64,000 nt of DNA from Lishizhenia tianjinensis. Its GTDB lineage: Bacteria; Bacteroidota; Bacteroidia; Flavobacteriales_D; Crocinitomicaceae. Shown piece after piece: positions 16,732-25,278 of the stretch. Under the pieces are notes generated by a model. That model searched no databases and was not told the origin of the DNA. It was given only the letters and a program-made list of their open reading frames with translations. A program made the translations under genes and the position numbers. Where the stretch lies: the NCBI RefSeq assembly GCF_900116425.1, contig NZ_FPAS01000001.1, positions 914,767 to 978,766 on the forward strand, written 5' to 3'. Positions within the stretch are counted from its first letter, which is position 1; each line of letters starts with the position of its first letter.

Positions 16732-18215
16732 GTAAGAAAAACAACATAGAAAATCTTTTCAAAGAGAAGATGCTTGCTGCAGAGGTAAAACCACCTGTGC
16801 ATGCTAAGCGTGCTATAGACGATGCTCTGAACTTTCCTAAGACGAATGTGCGCAGATTGTTTTTACTTACCCTTCTTTTACTTTCTCTACTCTCAGCTTC
16901 GGCGTATTTCTTTTTAAAGGATAACAACTCCCTGGAAAACGGATTAAGTGATCACAAAATCACAACGCATCAAAGTAGGACAGTAGAAAAAACGGAATCA
17001 GAAATTACTTCTGGGGTATTGTCTTCAACTTCAAAAAATGACAAGACAACCCTTAACGAAGCAAAAGTATCACCCGAATTAACGAGTGAAGAGGTATTAA
17101 ATACAGCTACCACAGATACGCAGTTGAATAATGAAAAATTAGGAGCTACAAAACCAAATTCAACTAAGGTTAATAAAACATCCTCTGCGTCCGAAAAACT
17201 TCCATCTTCCTCTACTAAAACAACGCATACCACTCAGGCACAAGAGGCTTCTGACTCTGGAAAGGAAAATACAGTTTCCCAAAACTCAGCACAAGAGAAG
17301 GAACAGCCAACCGAAGCCAATGGACAAAAAATCGAAAATGGTGAACGCGCAGAAAACACTTCAGAAAAAGAAAATGCGAATAGTTCAACAGCTCCCATTA
17401 CAAATGGCGAACAAAATGTGCAAGACAGCACGGTAACGGAATTAGTTGACCAAGAAGAAGAAAAAAGTGAGGACGAAAAATCAGACCAAGAAAAGGAAGA
17501 AACGAACAAGGAGAAGAAAGAAAAATCCAAAGCTTCTAATTTATTGACTGGTTACGGGGTGGGGATTGATGTTGGTTTACCTTCACTTCCTACTTCTAGA
17601 GAATTCACAGAACTCGGAGCTGCAACCAATACAGCTACCCTCAATTACCAATCAATAATTGCTTATCAAATTTATGGTCTATTAAAGGCATATGATCAAT
17701 ACAACTTACAACTAGGCGCTCAATTCCATAAAGGAAATACAACTTACGCATACGACAGTAGCTACACAAATTATTTTCAATATATAGATACAACTTATGT
17801 CTATGATACTTTCAACAATATCATCGATACGAATTATACTACCTACAATGATAGTACAACAGCTACTATTTCTAATAAACTAAGAAGTACCGTAAACTAC
17901 TTTAATCTTCCTATCAGTGTGGGGAGAACTTTCATCTTAAACCCAAATGGAAATGAGAATATTAAACTAACTACCAACTTGGGAGCAGACTTAAGATTTA
18001 CACGACTTAATGGAGATATTGAAGGATTGATTGCGAATCCATTCACGGTTAACTTTATGCTGCGCAATACCCTTGCTTATGAAATTGGGAACTTGGATAT
18101 AATTTTACCGATACAAGTAAATTACAACCCGAAATCAAGATTGATATACCAAGAAACACGTATAGATCCCAAAACGAGTTTTAGTCTCGGTTTGGGTATT
18201 CAGTACAACTTCTAA
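16728..18215 (+). CDS. Putative anti-sigma-like protein with inner-membrane helix, long linker and outer-membrane beta-barrel
   Basis: 495 residues in three parts. Residues 1-42 are a short cytoplasmic segment (NIENLFKEKMLAAEVKPP). Residues ~44-63 are one transmembrane helix. Residues ~64-268 are a disordered linker made mostly of S, T, E, K, N and Q. Residues ~270-495 look like an outer-membrane beta-barrel: alternating strands, many Tyr/Asn/Thr turns and a terminal QYNF ending in Phe. The start overlaps the sigma factor stop. By analogy with other ECF neighbours the N-terminal segment may bind the sigma factor, but it lacks a recognisable zinc (ZAS) motif. No enzyme motif is seen. Confidence 0.85.
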   Translation: MSKKNNIENLFKEKMLAAEVKPPVHAKRAIDDALNFPKTNVRRLFLLTLLLLSLLSASAYFFLKDNNSLENGLSDHKITTHQSRTVEKTESEITSGVLSSTSKNDKTTLNEAKVSPELTSEEVLNTATTDTQLNNEKLGATKPNSTKVNKTSSASEKLPSSSTKTTHTTQAQEASDSGKENTVSQNSAQEKEQPTEANGQKIENGERAENTSEKENANSSTAPITNGEQNVQDSTVTELVDQEEEKSEDEKSDQEKEETNKEKKEKSKASNLLTGYGVGIDVGLPSLPTSREFTELGAATNTATLNYQSIIAYQIYGLLKAYDQYNLQLGAQFHKGNTTYAYDSSYTNYFQYIDTTYVYDTFNNIIDTNYTTYNDSTTATISNKLRSTVNYFNLPISVGRTFILNPNGNENIKLTTNLGADLRFTRLNGDIEGLIANPFTVNFMLRNTLAYEIGNLDIILPIQVNYNPKSRLIYQETRIDPKTSFSLGLGIQYNF

Positions 18216-18216
18216 A

Positions 18217-19254
18217 CTACTTAAACAAGCGTTGATTTAATTTCGAAAAGGCAGTGATACCTTTAAAGAAACGTGCATATAACAAGCTCCCTGTGTAAAA
18301 TCCAGAACGATTTGAATCAATATTCTTTGTAGCTTGTTGTAAAGCTTTCCTTTTACGTTGCAATTTTCCTATTTCTCGATAATATTGGAAATGCGCACGA
18401 GCGATAGCCCACAGGTGTTTAAACTTGAACTTAACAGCAAATTGTAAGGCAGCAACTCCGTCTAACACTAAGCGTTTCAACATAAATAATGGAAGTATAC
18501 CTCCATAATTTTTATGTATCATATACAAACTGTTTCGGAAATTTAAAAAGGTTTTGTTCGGACTCTCGTAGTTTAAAGTTCCGCCACCAACGTGATAGAC
18601 CACAGCATCGGGTGCCGCATAGAAAGCATAGCCTCTATTCTTTAAACGCCAGCATAAATCAATTTCTTCCATGTGCGCAAAAAAGTCTTCATCTAATCCT
18701 CCTACTTCATGATAGGCCTCAGACTTTATTAGCATACAAGCACCAGTCGTCCAAAATACTTCTCGCACACCGTTATACTGTCCCTTATCATCTTCAACCT
18801 CTCCAAAAATTCTACCCCTACAAAAAGGATAGTAATTTTTATCGATGTAGCCACCGGCAGCACCTGCATGTTCAAAAACATTCTTGTTGTGGTGGGCCAA
18901 TACCTTAGGCTGTATTCCCACACAATTAGGCAAAGCTTCCAATTGCGCAAGCATGATGTCTACCCAATTCTCTGTTACTTCAACATCAGAGTTTAACAAA
19001 ACGTAATATTGGGCATCCACCTGTTTCAACGCGTCATTATACCCCTTGGCGAAACCTCCATTGCTGGCATTTTCTATTATCGCTATTGAAGGATAATGTT
19101 CTCTTAAAAAAGCAACACTATCATCCGTAGAAGCATTATCTGCCACTATAATTTGATGTCCTTCTGAAAATTGAACCACAGAAGGTAAAAATTGCTCGAG
19201 GTAAGCTTTTCCGTTCCAATTTAAGATGACAACGGCAACCTTAGCATTTGACAT
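18217..19254 (-). CDS. Family 2 glycosyltransferase
   Basis: 345 residues of a GT-A fold enzyme: VAVVILNWNGKAYLEQFLPS at the N-terminus, VADNASTDDS, NGGFAKGYNDAL and the metal-binding LLNSDVEVTENW, then ACMLIKSEAYHEVGGLDEDFF and EIDLCWRLKNRGY. This is the pattern of rhamnosyl/GT2 transferases that build surface polysaccharide from nucleotide sugars. The C-terminal ~80 residues are basic and hydrophobic, suggesting membrane association. The start codon is 11 bases downstream of the GWxTD gene, so the two probably form an operon. The stop lies one base from the convergent gene's stop. Confidence 0.92.
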   Translation of the reverse strand: MSNAKVAVVILNWNGKAYLEQFLPSVVQFSEGHQIIVADNASTDDSVAFLREHYPSIAIIENASNGGFAKGYNDALKQVDAQYYVLLNSDVEVTENWVDIMLAQLEALPNCVGIQPKVLAHHNKNVFEHAGAAGGYIDKNYYPFCRGRIFGEVEDDKGQYNGVREVFWTTGACMLIKSEAYHEVGGLDEDFFAHMEEIDLCWRLKNRGYAFYAAPDAVVYHVGGGTLNYESPNKTFLNFRNSLYMIHKNYGGILPLFMLKRLVLDGVAALQFAVKFKFKHLWAIARAHFQYYREIGKLQRKRKALQQATKNIDSNRSGFYTGSLLYARFFKGITAFSKLNQRLFK

Positions 19255-19265
19255 GTAAAGTAACT

Positions 19266-20723
19266 TTAGAAATTCTTGTAATAACGACTTGCATTGGCAC
19301 CGTGAGAATCAACACTACCACCTGTTGGATCGTCTATGTCATTTCCAGGCGTAGTTCTACTGTTGATATAATATTGCCATCTGTAATTTTGTAACTCACC
19401 AACCATGTCAGAATGTAAAAGTCTGTACGTGTTGTTTACCATATCAGGATTGTAGAACACAAATCTTTTGTTCGAGAACTTTCCAATTTTATCATACTGC
19501 CAAATCTCATAAGGGTATTCACTTGGAGAAGTTGGTCGTGCCGTTATAGAACTAGGAGAACCATATTGTAGGTACACCCTTCCCCTGTCGGTTTCAAATC
19601 CAACTTGGAAATTCGTAGCATATAAACGCTCTACCAATTGCACTTGAGCTTTGTATTTCATCCAGTTTTCAAATGATTGAATAGAAGAAGTAGTTTTCCA
19701 GTAAGATTGAATGTACTTTCTGTGTAAAGTCGTGTCTTCTTCCTTCAATAATTGAATGATGTTTTTCACATCAGACTGACTAGAAATAGGAATTAAACTT
19801 GCCAAATAGTAACGCAATGAATCTGATGTTATAGAAGCTTGAAACGCTGGGTCTATTAATTCATCTTGGTAGTTCGACAAAACATCCACTTGATAGTTAT
19901 TTCTATCAAAATTAATCACATTGGAAGCGATAAGGTTTTGCTCTGCATCCACAACACTTACTTCCAACAAATAGCTTCCTGCCGGTAAGTTTGTAATATC
20001 TATAGATTTTGCAATTGGTTTAATTTCTCCTTCTAACTGGTATTTGTACATACGGTTAAAGGCACTTAAATCCAATTTATTTTCACTGTCATAAATACGT
20101 TGGAAAACAACATAATTAGAATCTGTTTCCAAATCTTTACCTATGTTGTAAAGTTCAACATAATACGGTAAAAACTGAAACTCTGAAGGATAGTAATTGG
20201 TTAACATGGGTACTACATCATAACCTATTTTAGAAAAAGTGTTTTGATCTTTCGAAATACTAATTCTCTCAGCTAAAACTATATCCGATACAGCTGCCTC
20301 TGCCGATAAATCTTCTATTCTAATATTTTTCATGACAGACACCGCTTCGTCTCCAGAGTTAATGTCTTGTATCATCAATTCATAAACATAATCACCTGCA
20401 TCTAAGGCATAGCGCTGAATATCAAAAAAGTCTTCTACTAAACTGTCTATAATCGGCGGTGAATTCAAACGGTACTTATCGGCTACAACAATAGAATCAT
20501 CTTGCGAAATAATTTGAACGATTTCTAAAGTAGCTACAGGAAGGCTGTCTACATTGTTGTAATACAAGGTGTGCCCCACAAACTGTAAATGCACCTCTAG
20601 ATAATTACCTCCGTTGGGTGTATAAAACTGTTTTTCATTCATGTAAGCCCTTAACTTGGCGTCATTTTGAGCAAAGCTAAATGCTGTAGATAAAATAAGT
20701 ATAAATGTTAAAATTTTAGACAT
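19266..20723 (-). CDS. GWxTD domain protein
   Basis: 485 residues with a signal peptide (LTFILILSTAFSFAQ). Long beta-rich region, then the GWxTD-type domain near residues 380-470: VGFETDRGRVYLQYG with YEIWQYDK and FVFYNP after it. The name-giving motif reads GFETD here. The domain is known only from Bacteroidota and related phyla and has no assigned activity. It is followed by a glycosyltransferase gene 11 bases downstream. The putative promoter (TATCTTTA on the minus strand) lies about 20 bases before the start. Confidence 0.88.
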   Translation of the reverse strand: MSKILTFILILSTAFSFAQNDAKLRAYMNEKQFYTPNGGNYLEVHLQFVGHTLYYNNVDSLPVATLEIVQIISQDDSIVVADKYRLNSPPIIDSLVEDFFDIQRYALDAGDYVYELMIQDINSGDEAVSVMKNIRIEDLSAEAAVSDIVLAERISISKDQNTFSKIGYDVVPMLTNYYPSEFQFLPYYVELYNIGKDLETDSNYVVFQRIYDSENKLDLSAFNRMYKYQLEGEIKPIAKSIDITNLPAGSYLLEVSVVDAEQNLIASNVINFDRNNYQVDVLSNYQDELIDPAFQASITSDSLRYYLASLIPISSQSDVKNIIQLLKEEDTTLHRKYIQSYWKTTSSIQSFENWMKYKAQVQLVERLYATNFQVGFETDRGRVYLQYGSPSSITARPTSPSEYPYEIWQYDKIGKFSNKRFVFYNPDMVNNTYRLLHSDMVGELQNYRWQYYINSRTTPGNDIDDPTGGSVDSHGANASRYYKNF

Positions 20724-20911
20724 AAAGAAGTACTTAGTATTACAAGCGTAAAGATAACCAAAAATTGAGAGGCTTTAAATCATAGTGGACTTGAAATGCC
20801 CAATTGTATACTAGTCTATATTTACAAAAAAATAGTACAAGCTTAACTTATTTGAAATCAAGTAGGAAGAAATTATTTTTTAATTTTTGAGATTTTTCTC
20901 TTCAATTTTCA

Positions 20912-20941
20912 TTGTCAATAGAAAAAAGATGAGTACTTTCG
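20912..20941 (+). promoter_or_regulatory. Candidate promoter of tRNA-Ser
   Basis: TTG at 20912-20914, a 19-base spacer, then TACTTTCG at 20934-20941, close to the Bacteroidetes -33/-7 pattern (TTTG, TAnnTTTG) and ending four bases before the mature tRNA. Confidence 0.5.
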
Positions 20942-20945
20942 CCGC

Positions 20946-21033
20946 GGAGAAGTGGCAGAGCGGTTGAATGCACCGGTCTTGAAAACCGGCATACTGAGAG
21001 GTATCGGGGGTTCGAATCCCTCCTTCTCCGCCA
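20946..21033 (+). tRNA. tRNA-Ser (anticodon UGA)
   Basis: 88 bases including an encoded CCA. The acceptor stem GGAGAAG pairs with CTTCTCC and G is the discriminator base. The anticodon stem CCGGT/ACCGG holds the loop CTTGAAA, giving TGA at 20980-20982. A long variable arm after the anticodon stem identifies a class II serine tRNA. The T arm has the usual GGTTCGAATCC. Confidence 0.97.
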
Positions 21034-21035
21034 GC

Positions 21036-21067
21036 AAAAACCGATTCAAACGAGTCGGTTTTTTTTG
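21036..21067 (+). terminator. Intrinsic terminator after tRNA-Ser
   Basis: Stem CCGATTC/GAGTCGG (one G-U pair) with a 4-base loop and eight T residues, three bases after the tRNA. Confidence 0.85.
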
Positions 21068-21243
21068 TGCCCAACTTTTGGTAAAACGAAAGCTTGAGTA
21101 TTCCCCAATTAAAAGTCCACCACCAAAATAACGACGTTAATTCCATCCTTCGTTAACGAATATCAATTAAATTATTACACTTAACACTCCTCTTAAAACA
21201 AATCCGAAATAAGTACTTAAACTTGAGTTATAAGTTCATTTTC

Positions 21244-21768
21244 ATGGTACAACGGGTATTTTATTTTCTTTTCATTCTGTATAATTGCTGCAGTTGTATC
21301 GAGAACAATGAATCTAAAATAAACCATGCCGCTCAAACCCAATTATCGGTAAACGAGAAGGCAAACATTATTGCATATCCAGCCCAATCAATTAATATAC
21401 TCAACGCATCAGGTTTAATTAAGAAACAGTTTCAACAAAACTGTGAATCCGTATTAAGTAGATTGGATCAACTGGATATGCACCTTGTTACGCCAGATTC
21501 TGCACACACCAAAAGCAGAGAATTCAACCTTTATTTAAAGGAAATAGAAGATAGCTTACACAGTATTTCTCTGGAATATTTTCAACAAATAAGTCAAAAC
21601 AACTCAACAAACACGAAATACTATGCTGTACATTTTAAGTCGAAAGACAGCACTATCTGTGTTTACCTCAATCAACAACTCGAGCGCATTTCACTTTCCT
21701 CAGAAACGAAAATGATTTCAAAATTCCATGCCTTCGAAAAAGAAAAACAACACATGAAAATAAGGTAG
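21244..21768 (+). CDS. Small exported protein, unknown function
   Basis: About 174 residues from ATG 21244; TTG at 21223 would add seven. The hydrophobic N-terminus (VFYFLFILYNCCSC) resembles a lipoprotein signal, though the cysteine cluster is not a standard lipobox. The mature part is helical and polar with no motif I recognise (for example DSAHTKSREFNLYLKEIEDS). A single gene between the tRNA and the next small gene. Coding is supported by length and a plausible signal peptide only. Confidence 0.6.
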   Translation: MVQRVFYFLFILYNCCSCIENNESKINHAAQTQLSVNEKANIIAYPAQSINILNASGLIKKQFQQNCESVLSRLDQLDMHLVTPDSAHTKSREFNLYLKEIEDSLHSISLEYFQQISQNNSTNTKYYAVHFKSKDSTICVYLNQQLERISLSSETKMISKFHAFEKEKQHMKIR

Positions 21769-21845
21769 CATTCAAATACAAATCCTTTTTAAGGTCAATT
21801 TTACCTACTTCCCTCTATCATCAAAACAAAACAGTTTATTCTCTT

Positions 21846-21853
21846 TATATTTG
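21846..21853 (+). promoter_or_regulatory. Candidate -7 box (TATATTTG)
   Basis: Exact TAnnTTTG match 19 bases before the GTG start at 21873; it would give a very short leader. Confidence 0.4.
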
Positions 21854-21872
21854 TGTCAAACAAAGGAAAAAA

Positions 21873-22406
21873 GTGAAGCAAAAAACCATAAAAACAATAT
21901 TCTTTTTGATTTTATTGGCGCCGTTCATGATTTCTTTTGTTGCGCTTAATTTGCGTAAAAGTCAGATAAAAAAGGAGGTCAAACTATTCCTTATGACCTC
22001 CGTAGATAAAAAAGACCTTTACTTTTTTCGATTTTCTGAGGATGAATCAAAGAATGAATTGCATTGGGAAAAGGACCACGAATTCGAATACCAAGGCAAA
22101 ATGTATGATATCGTTGAACAAAAGAAAGAAAACGATACTACAAGCTATTGGTGTTGGTTAGACAGAGAAGAAACAGAACTCAACGCGAAACTCAAACAGT
22201 TAACACACTTCAACTTTTTGGGCGATGAGAAGAAGAAGAATTGTGATGGCGCATTGATCTATTTCATGGAAAACCAATACTTTCCACCCCAATATGCGTT
22301 TCATTTCCATGAATTAACTTCCTGGAAAAAAGATAATTTCTCCACTTACTTTCCTTTATTAGAAAGGAACATATCTCCTTTTTCACCCCCACCCGATTTA
22401 TTGTAA
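21873..22406 (+). CDS. Single-pass membrane protein, unknown function
   Basis: 177 residues from a GTG start placed just after a TATATTTG box. One N-terminal transmembrane helix (about 8-27, FFLILLAPFMISFVALNL), then a polar domain with paired Trp and Cys-Trp features (TTSYWCWLDREETEL) and a proline-rich end. No known motif is visible. The gene ends 56 bases before the TonB receptor start, with a palindrome in between. Confidence 0.65.
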   Translation: MKQKTIKTIFFLILLAPFMISFVALNLRKSQIKKEVKLFLMTSVDKKDLYFFRFSEDESKNELHWEKDHEFEYQGKMYDIVEQKKENDTTSYWCWLDREETELNAKLKQLTHFNFLGDEKKKNCDGALIYFMENQYFPPQYAFHFHELTSWKKDNFSTYFPLLERNISPFSPPPDLL

Positions 22407-22423
22407 TCCCTCAATAATTAAAC

Positions 22424-22438
22424 ACACGTTAAACGTGT
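22424..22438. promoter_or_regulatory. Perfect palindrome upstream of the TonB receptor, probable operator
   Basis: ACACGTT-A-AACGTGT, seven-base arms around one central base, 24 bases before the receptor ATG. There is no T run, so it is not an intrinsic terminator for the upstream gene. Position fits a repressor site controlling receptor expression, for example by metal or heme status (inference). Confidence 0.5.
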
Positions 22439-22462
22439 AGATGAGTTCAATAAATCAATACA

Positions 22463-24868
22463 ATGAAAAAAATATATTTATTCTTTGTAATGTGCTTAGC
22501 GTACATAAACCTGAACGCTCAGACCATTACAATTACGGATGAGGAAACACAACTTCCTATATCAAATGTTGTGATTACACTTGATGATAAGGTTAATACC
22601 CTTACCTCAAATAACGACGGACAAGTTCTTCTCCCCGAAGGAGTAGAATACGCCGAATTAATCTTTAGAAATAAAAATTACAAACCTTTAAAACTGAGCA
22701 AAACGGAATTGATAGCACTGGACTATCAGGTGCGTTTGGAGCATGCTTTCTTCACCTATGACGAAATCATAGTTTCGGCCACAAAATCAGAGGAAGGTGA
22801 AACTGGTTTACCTCAGGCTGTAACTAGTATTTCGGAAGAACAAGTTGCTTTAGAAAACCCGCAAACCGCCGCGGATTTGTTAGGGACTTCAGGTAAAGTG
22901 TTTATCCAAAAGAGTCAACAAGGTGGTGGTTCTCCTATGATAAGAGGTTTTGCCACCAATAGGTTGCTTTATTCTATAGATGGAGTAAGAATGAACTCTG
23001 CCATTTTTAGAGCGGGGAACATTCAAAATGTAATCTCCTTAGACCCTTTGGCTGTTGAAAATACAGAGGTTTTATTCGGACCAGGTTCTGTGCTTTACGG
23101 AAGTGATGCCATAGGTGGTGTAATGAGTTTTAAAACCTTAACTCCTCAGTTTTCATTATCTGAAGAACCTTTAGTAACTGGTAAGGCACTTACTCGCTAC
23201 TCTTCGGCTAACCAAGAAAACACCCTTCACTTTGACGCCAATGTAGGTTGGAAGAAATTCGCCATGTTAACGAGTTTTACCACTTCAGACTACAAAGATT
23301 TGCGCATGGGAAGCAATGGGCCTGACGACTATTTAATGCCTTACTATGTAGTACGTCAAGACAGCATGGATGTAGTGAGAGAAAATGAAGATGCCAGAGT
23401 ACAACGTCCTTCGGCTTACGCTCAAATTAACTTAATGCAAAAACTCAGCTATCAAGCGAGTAAAAATGTGTTGTTAGAATACGGCTTTCACTACTCTGAA
23501 ACTTCAGCTTATGGTCGTTACGACAGACACAACCGCATGAAGAATGGTTTACCGCGTTATGCTGAATGGAATTATGGTCCACAAAAATGGATGATGAACC
23601 AATTGAAGCTTACAAATACGAAAGAAACAAAAGTGTACGACAGGTTTACTTTAAATATAGCGCAACAGGTTTTTGAAGAAAGTCGTATCTCAAGAAATTT
23701 CAACAAAGACGATAGAGAAATTAGAGCGGAAAAAGTAGATGCTTATTCAGCGAACATGGATTTTGCAAAGCGTTTGGGGAGAAAAAACAAATTGAATTAT
23801 GGTGTGGAGTATGTTTATAATGATGTTACTTCAACTGGAATCAATGAAAACATTGCTACAGGTGTTTCTCAGGCAGGTTCTACACGCTATCCGCAGTCGG
23901 ATTGGCAATCTGCCGCACTTTACATTTCAAATGTATATACCCTCAATAAAAAGATGTCATTACATGCCGGTGCTCGTTACAACCAGTACATGATCAACGC
24001 TACTTTTGACACGGTTTACTACCCTATTCCTTATACAGATGTAAACATCAACAACGGAGCCCTTACGGGAAGCTTTGGTTGGGTATACATCCCGAATAAC
24101 AGTAGTAAATTTAGTCTTAACGCATCTACAGGATTTAGGTCGCCAAACATAGATGACATTGGAAAAGTATTCGATTCTGAGCCGGGTGCGGTTGTAGTTC
24201 CCAACAAAGATTTAGAAGCCGAATACGCCTATAATATTGATATAGACTACGCCAAAATTTTCAACGATGCTGTAAAAATTGATGTGGCAGCATATTATAC
24301 TTACTTGAACAATGCGCATGTTCGTCGTGACTTCCTTTTAGATGGACAAGACAGCATAATGTATGATGGACAATTGAGTAAAGTGCAAGCCATTCAAAAT
24401 GCTGCTAACGCACAGGTTTATGGTTTACAATTTGGACTTGATATCAAATTCTTAAAACACTTTAATTGGTCTACAAACATAAACTACCAATATGGTGAGG
24501 AAGAATTAGACAATGGTGATATCAGTCGTGCACGTCATGCAGCACCCTTCTTTGGTAAATCTGCTATTAATTTCAAGCAAGGGAAATTTATGTTTAACTT
24601 AAATGTTTTCTACCAAGCTGAACGCAAGTTTGAAGATTTGCCCGTTTCTGAGCAAGGTAAAACAGAAATTTACGCAGCTGATGCAAATGGTAATCCTTAC
24701 GCGCCAAGTTATTACACCCTTAACTTTAAGGCAATGTATACTTTGAACGAAAATATTGCAATATCAGCCGGAGTTGAAAACTTAACAGATATTAGATACA
24801 GGGCTTACAGTTCAGGATTATCCGGAGCTGGAAGAAACATGGTAATGTCCTTACGAATTAAATTCTAA
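22463..24868 (+). CDS. TonB-dependent outer-membrane receptor, heme/iron type
   Basis: 801 residues. Signal peptide ending in LNAQ, a short carboxypeptidase-like beta domain (residues ~21-95), then the plug domain with DEIIVSATKSEEG, GGGSPMIRGFATNRLLYSIDG and FGPGSVLYGSDAIGGVMSF. The 22-strand barrel ends in VMSLRIKF with terminal Phe. The segment GFRSPNIDDIGKVFDSEPG with VVPNKDLEAEYAYN resembles the FRAP/NPxL region of heme and hemoglobin receptors. These proteins import ligands using TonB energy. A heme or siderophore ligand is likely but unproven. A palindrome lies just upstream and a hairpin terminator follows. Confidence 0.93.
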   Translation: MKKIYLFFVMCLAYINLNAQTITITDEETQLPISNVVITLDDKVNTLTSNNDGQVLLPEGVEYAELIFRNKNYKPLKLSKTELIALDYQVRLEHAFFTYDEIIVSATKSEEGETGLPQAVTSISEEQVALENPQTAADLLGTSGKVFIQKSQQGGGSPMIRGFATNRLLYSIDGVRMNSAIFRAGNIQNVISLDPLAVENTEVLFGPGSVLYGSDAIGGVMSFKTLTPQFSLSEEPLVTGKALTRYSSANQENTLHFDANVGWKKFAMLTSFTTSDYKDLRMGSNGPDDYLMPYYVVRQDSMDVVRENEDARVQRPSAYAQINLMQKLSYQASKNVLLEYGFHYSETSAYGRYDRHNRMKNGLPRYAEWNYGPQKWMMNQLKLTNTKETKVYDRFTLNIAQQVFEESRISRNFNKDDREIRAEKVDAYSANMDFAKRLGRKNKLNYGVEYVYNDVTSTGINENIATGVSQAGSTRYPQSDWQSAALYISNVYTLNKKMSLHAGARYNQYMINATFDTVYYPIPYTDVNINNGALTGSFGWVYIPNNSSKFSLNASTGFRSPNIDDIGKVFDSEPGAVVVPNKDLEAEYAYNIDIDYAKIFNDAVKIDVAAYYTYLNNAHVRRDFLLDGQDSIMYDGQLSKVQAIQNAANAQVYGLQFGLDIKFLKHFNWSTNINYQYGEEELDNGDISRARHAAPFFGKSAINFKQGKFMFNLNVFYQAERKFEDLPVSEQGKTEIYAADANGNPYAPSYYTLNFKAMYTLNENIAISAGVENLTDIRYRAYSSGLSGAGRNMVMSLRIKF

Positions 24869-24883
24869 GAACGGATTTAAAAG

Positions 24884-24913
24884 AAAAGGCGAAGTATTTA
24901 CTTCGCCTTTTTT
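24884..24913. terminator. Bidirectional intrinsic terminator
   Basis: Stem AAAGGCGAAGTA/TACTTCGCCTTT with a 2-base loop and T run, between the TonB receptor (+) and the membrane gene ending at 24898 (-). Confidence 0.88.
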
Positions 24914-25278
24914 AATGTCTTTTCATAAAGCTTGCGTAGTCCAAACGTAAGGAGTACAGCAATAAAAGCAGAGGTTCCCATACCACCACCTAAGCCTTGA
25001 TACAAGGGAGGAATGTTTAAAAATAAGACGGTAGAAATTCCACCTCCTAGAACAATTTCGAAAAGTGTAAAATTTGCGGCACTCATTCCCACAAAGGAAG
25101 CTGTAAATAATATTCCCAAGATAAGATTCGTGTCGGTCACAGGAATAAAATGAAAAACCAGTGCAACACTAAAAATGGGTAAAGCTGAAGCTAATACAAC
25201 ATTCATTTTTGCTTTGTGTTGGAGAAGAAATGTCAACCCTGCCCCCATCATGCCTAAGGCTATAAAAAAGAATATCAT
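24898..25278 (-). CDS. Membrane protein, second unit of a duplicated pair
   Basis: 126 residues from ATG 25278, whose A is also the last base of the upstream gene's TGA stop (TGATG), indicating coupled translation. About four hydrophobic helices. It aligns over its full length with the C-terminal two thirds of the upstream protein: GAGLTFLLQ with AGSVLTFSLQ, NVVLAS with SAVLAS, ASFVGMS with GSFIGMT, and QGLGGGMGTSAFIAVLLT with NGVGGKLGSIAFISICLT. I do not recognise the family. A longer frame beginning at 25380 overlaps the upstream gene and is less likely. Confidence 0.75.
   Translation of the reverse strand: MIFFFIALGMMGAGLTFLLQHKAKMNVVLASALPIFSVALVFHFIPVTDTNLILGILFTASFVGMSAANFTLFEIVLGGGISTVLFLNIPPLYQGLGGGMGTSAFIAVLLTFGLRKLYEKTLKKAK

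Noticed and set aside
16970..17530. Two Ser/Phe/Val-rich minus-strand frames
   Set aside because: Shadows of the low-complexity linker in the sigma-coupled protein; composition is a by-product of the repeat-rich plus strand.
18489..18908. 139-codon plus-strand frame with many His/Arg/Ser
   Set aside because: Antisense shadow of the glycosyltransferase gene.
20880..21146. Minus-strand frame of 88 codons containing [11 protein letters not shown]
   Set aside because: It is the reverse complement of tRNA-Ser and its surroundings, a well-known spurious protein in databases.
22424..22438. Palindrome read as a terminator for the gene ending at 22406
   Set aside because: No T run on either strand and only a one-base loop, so an operator is more likely.
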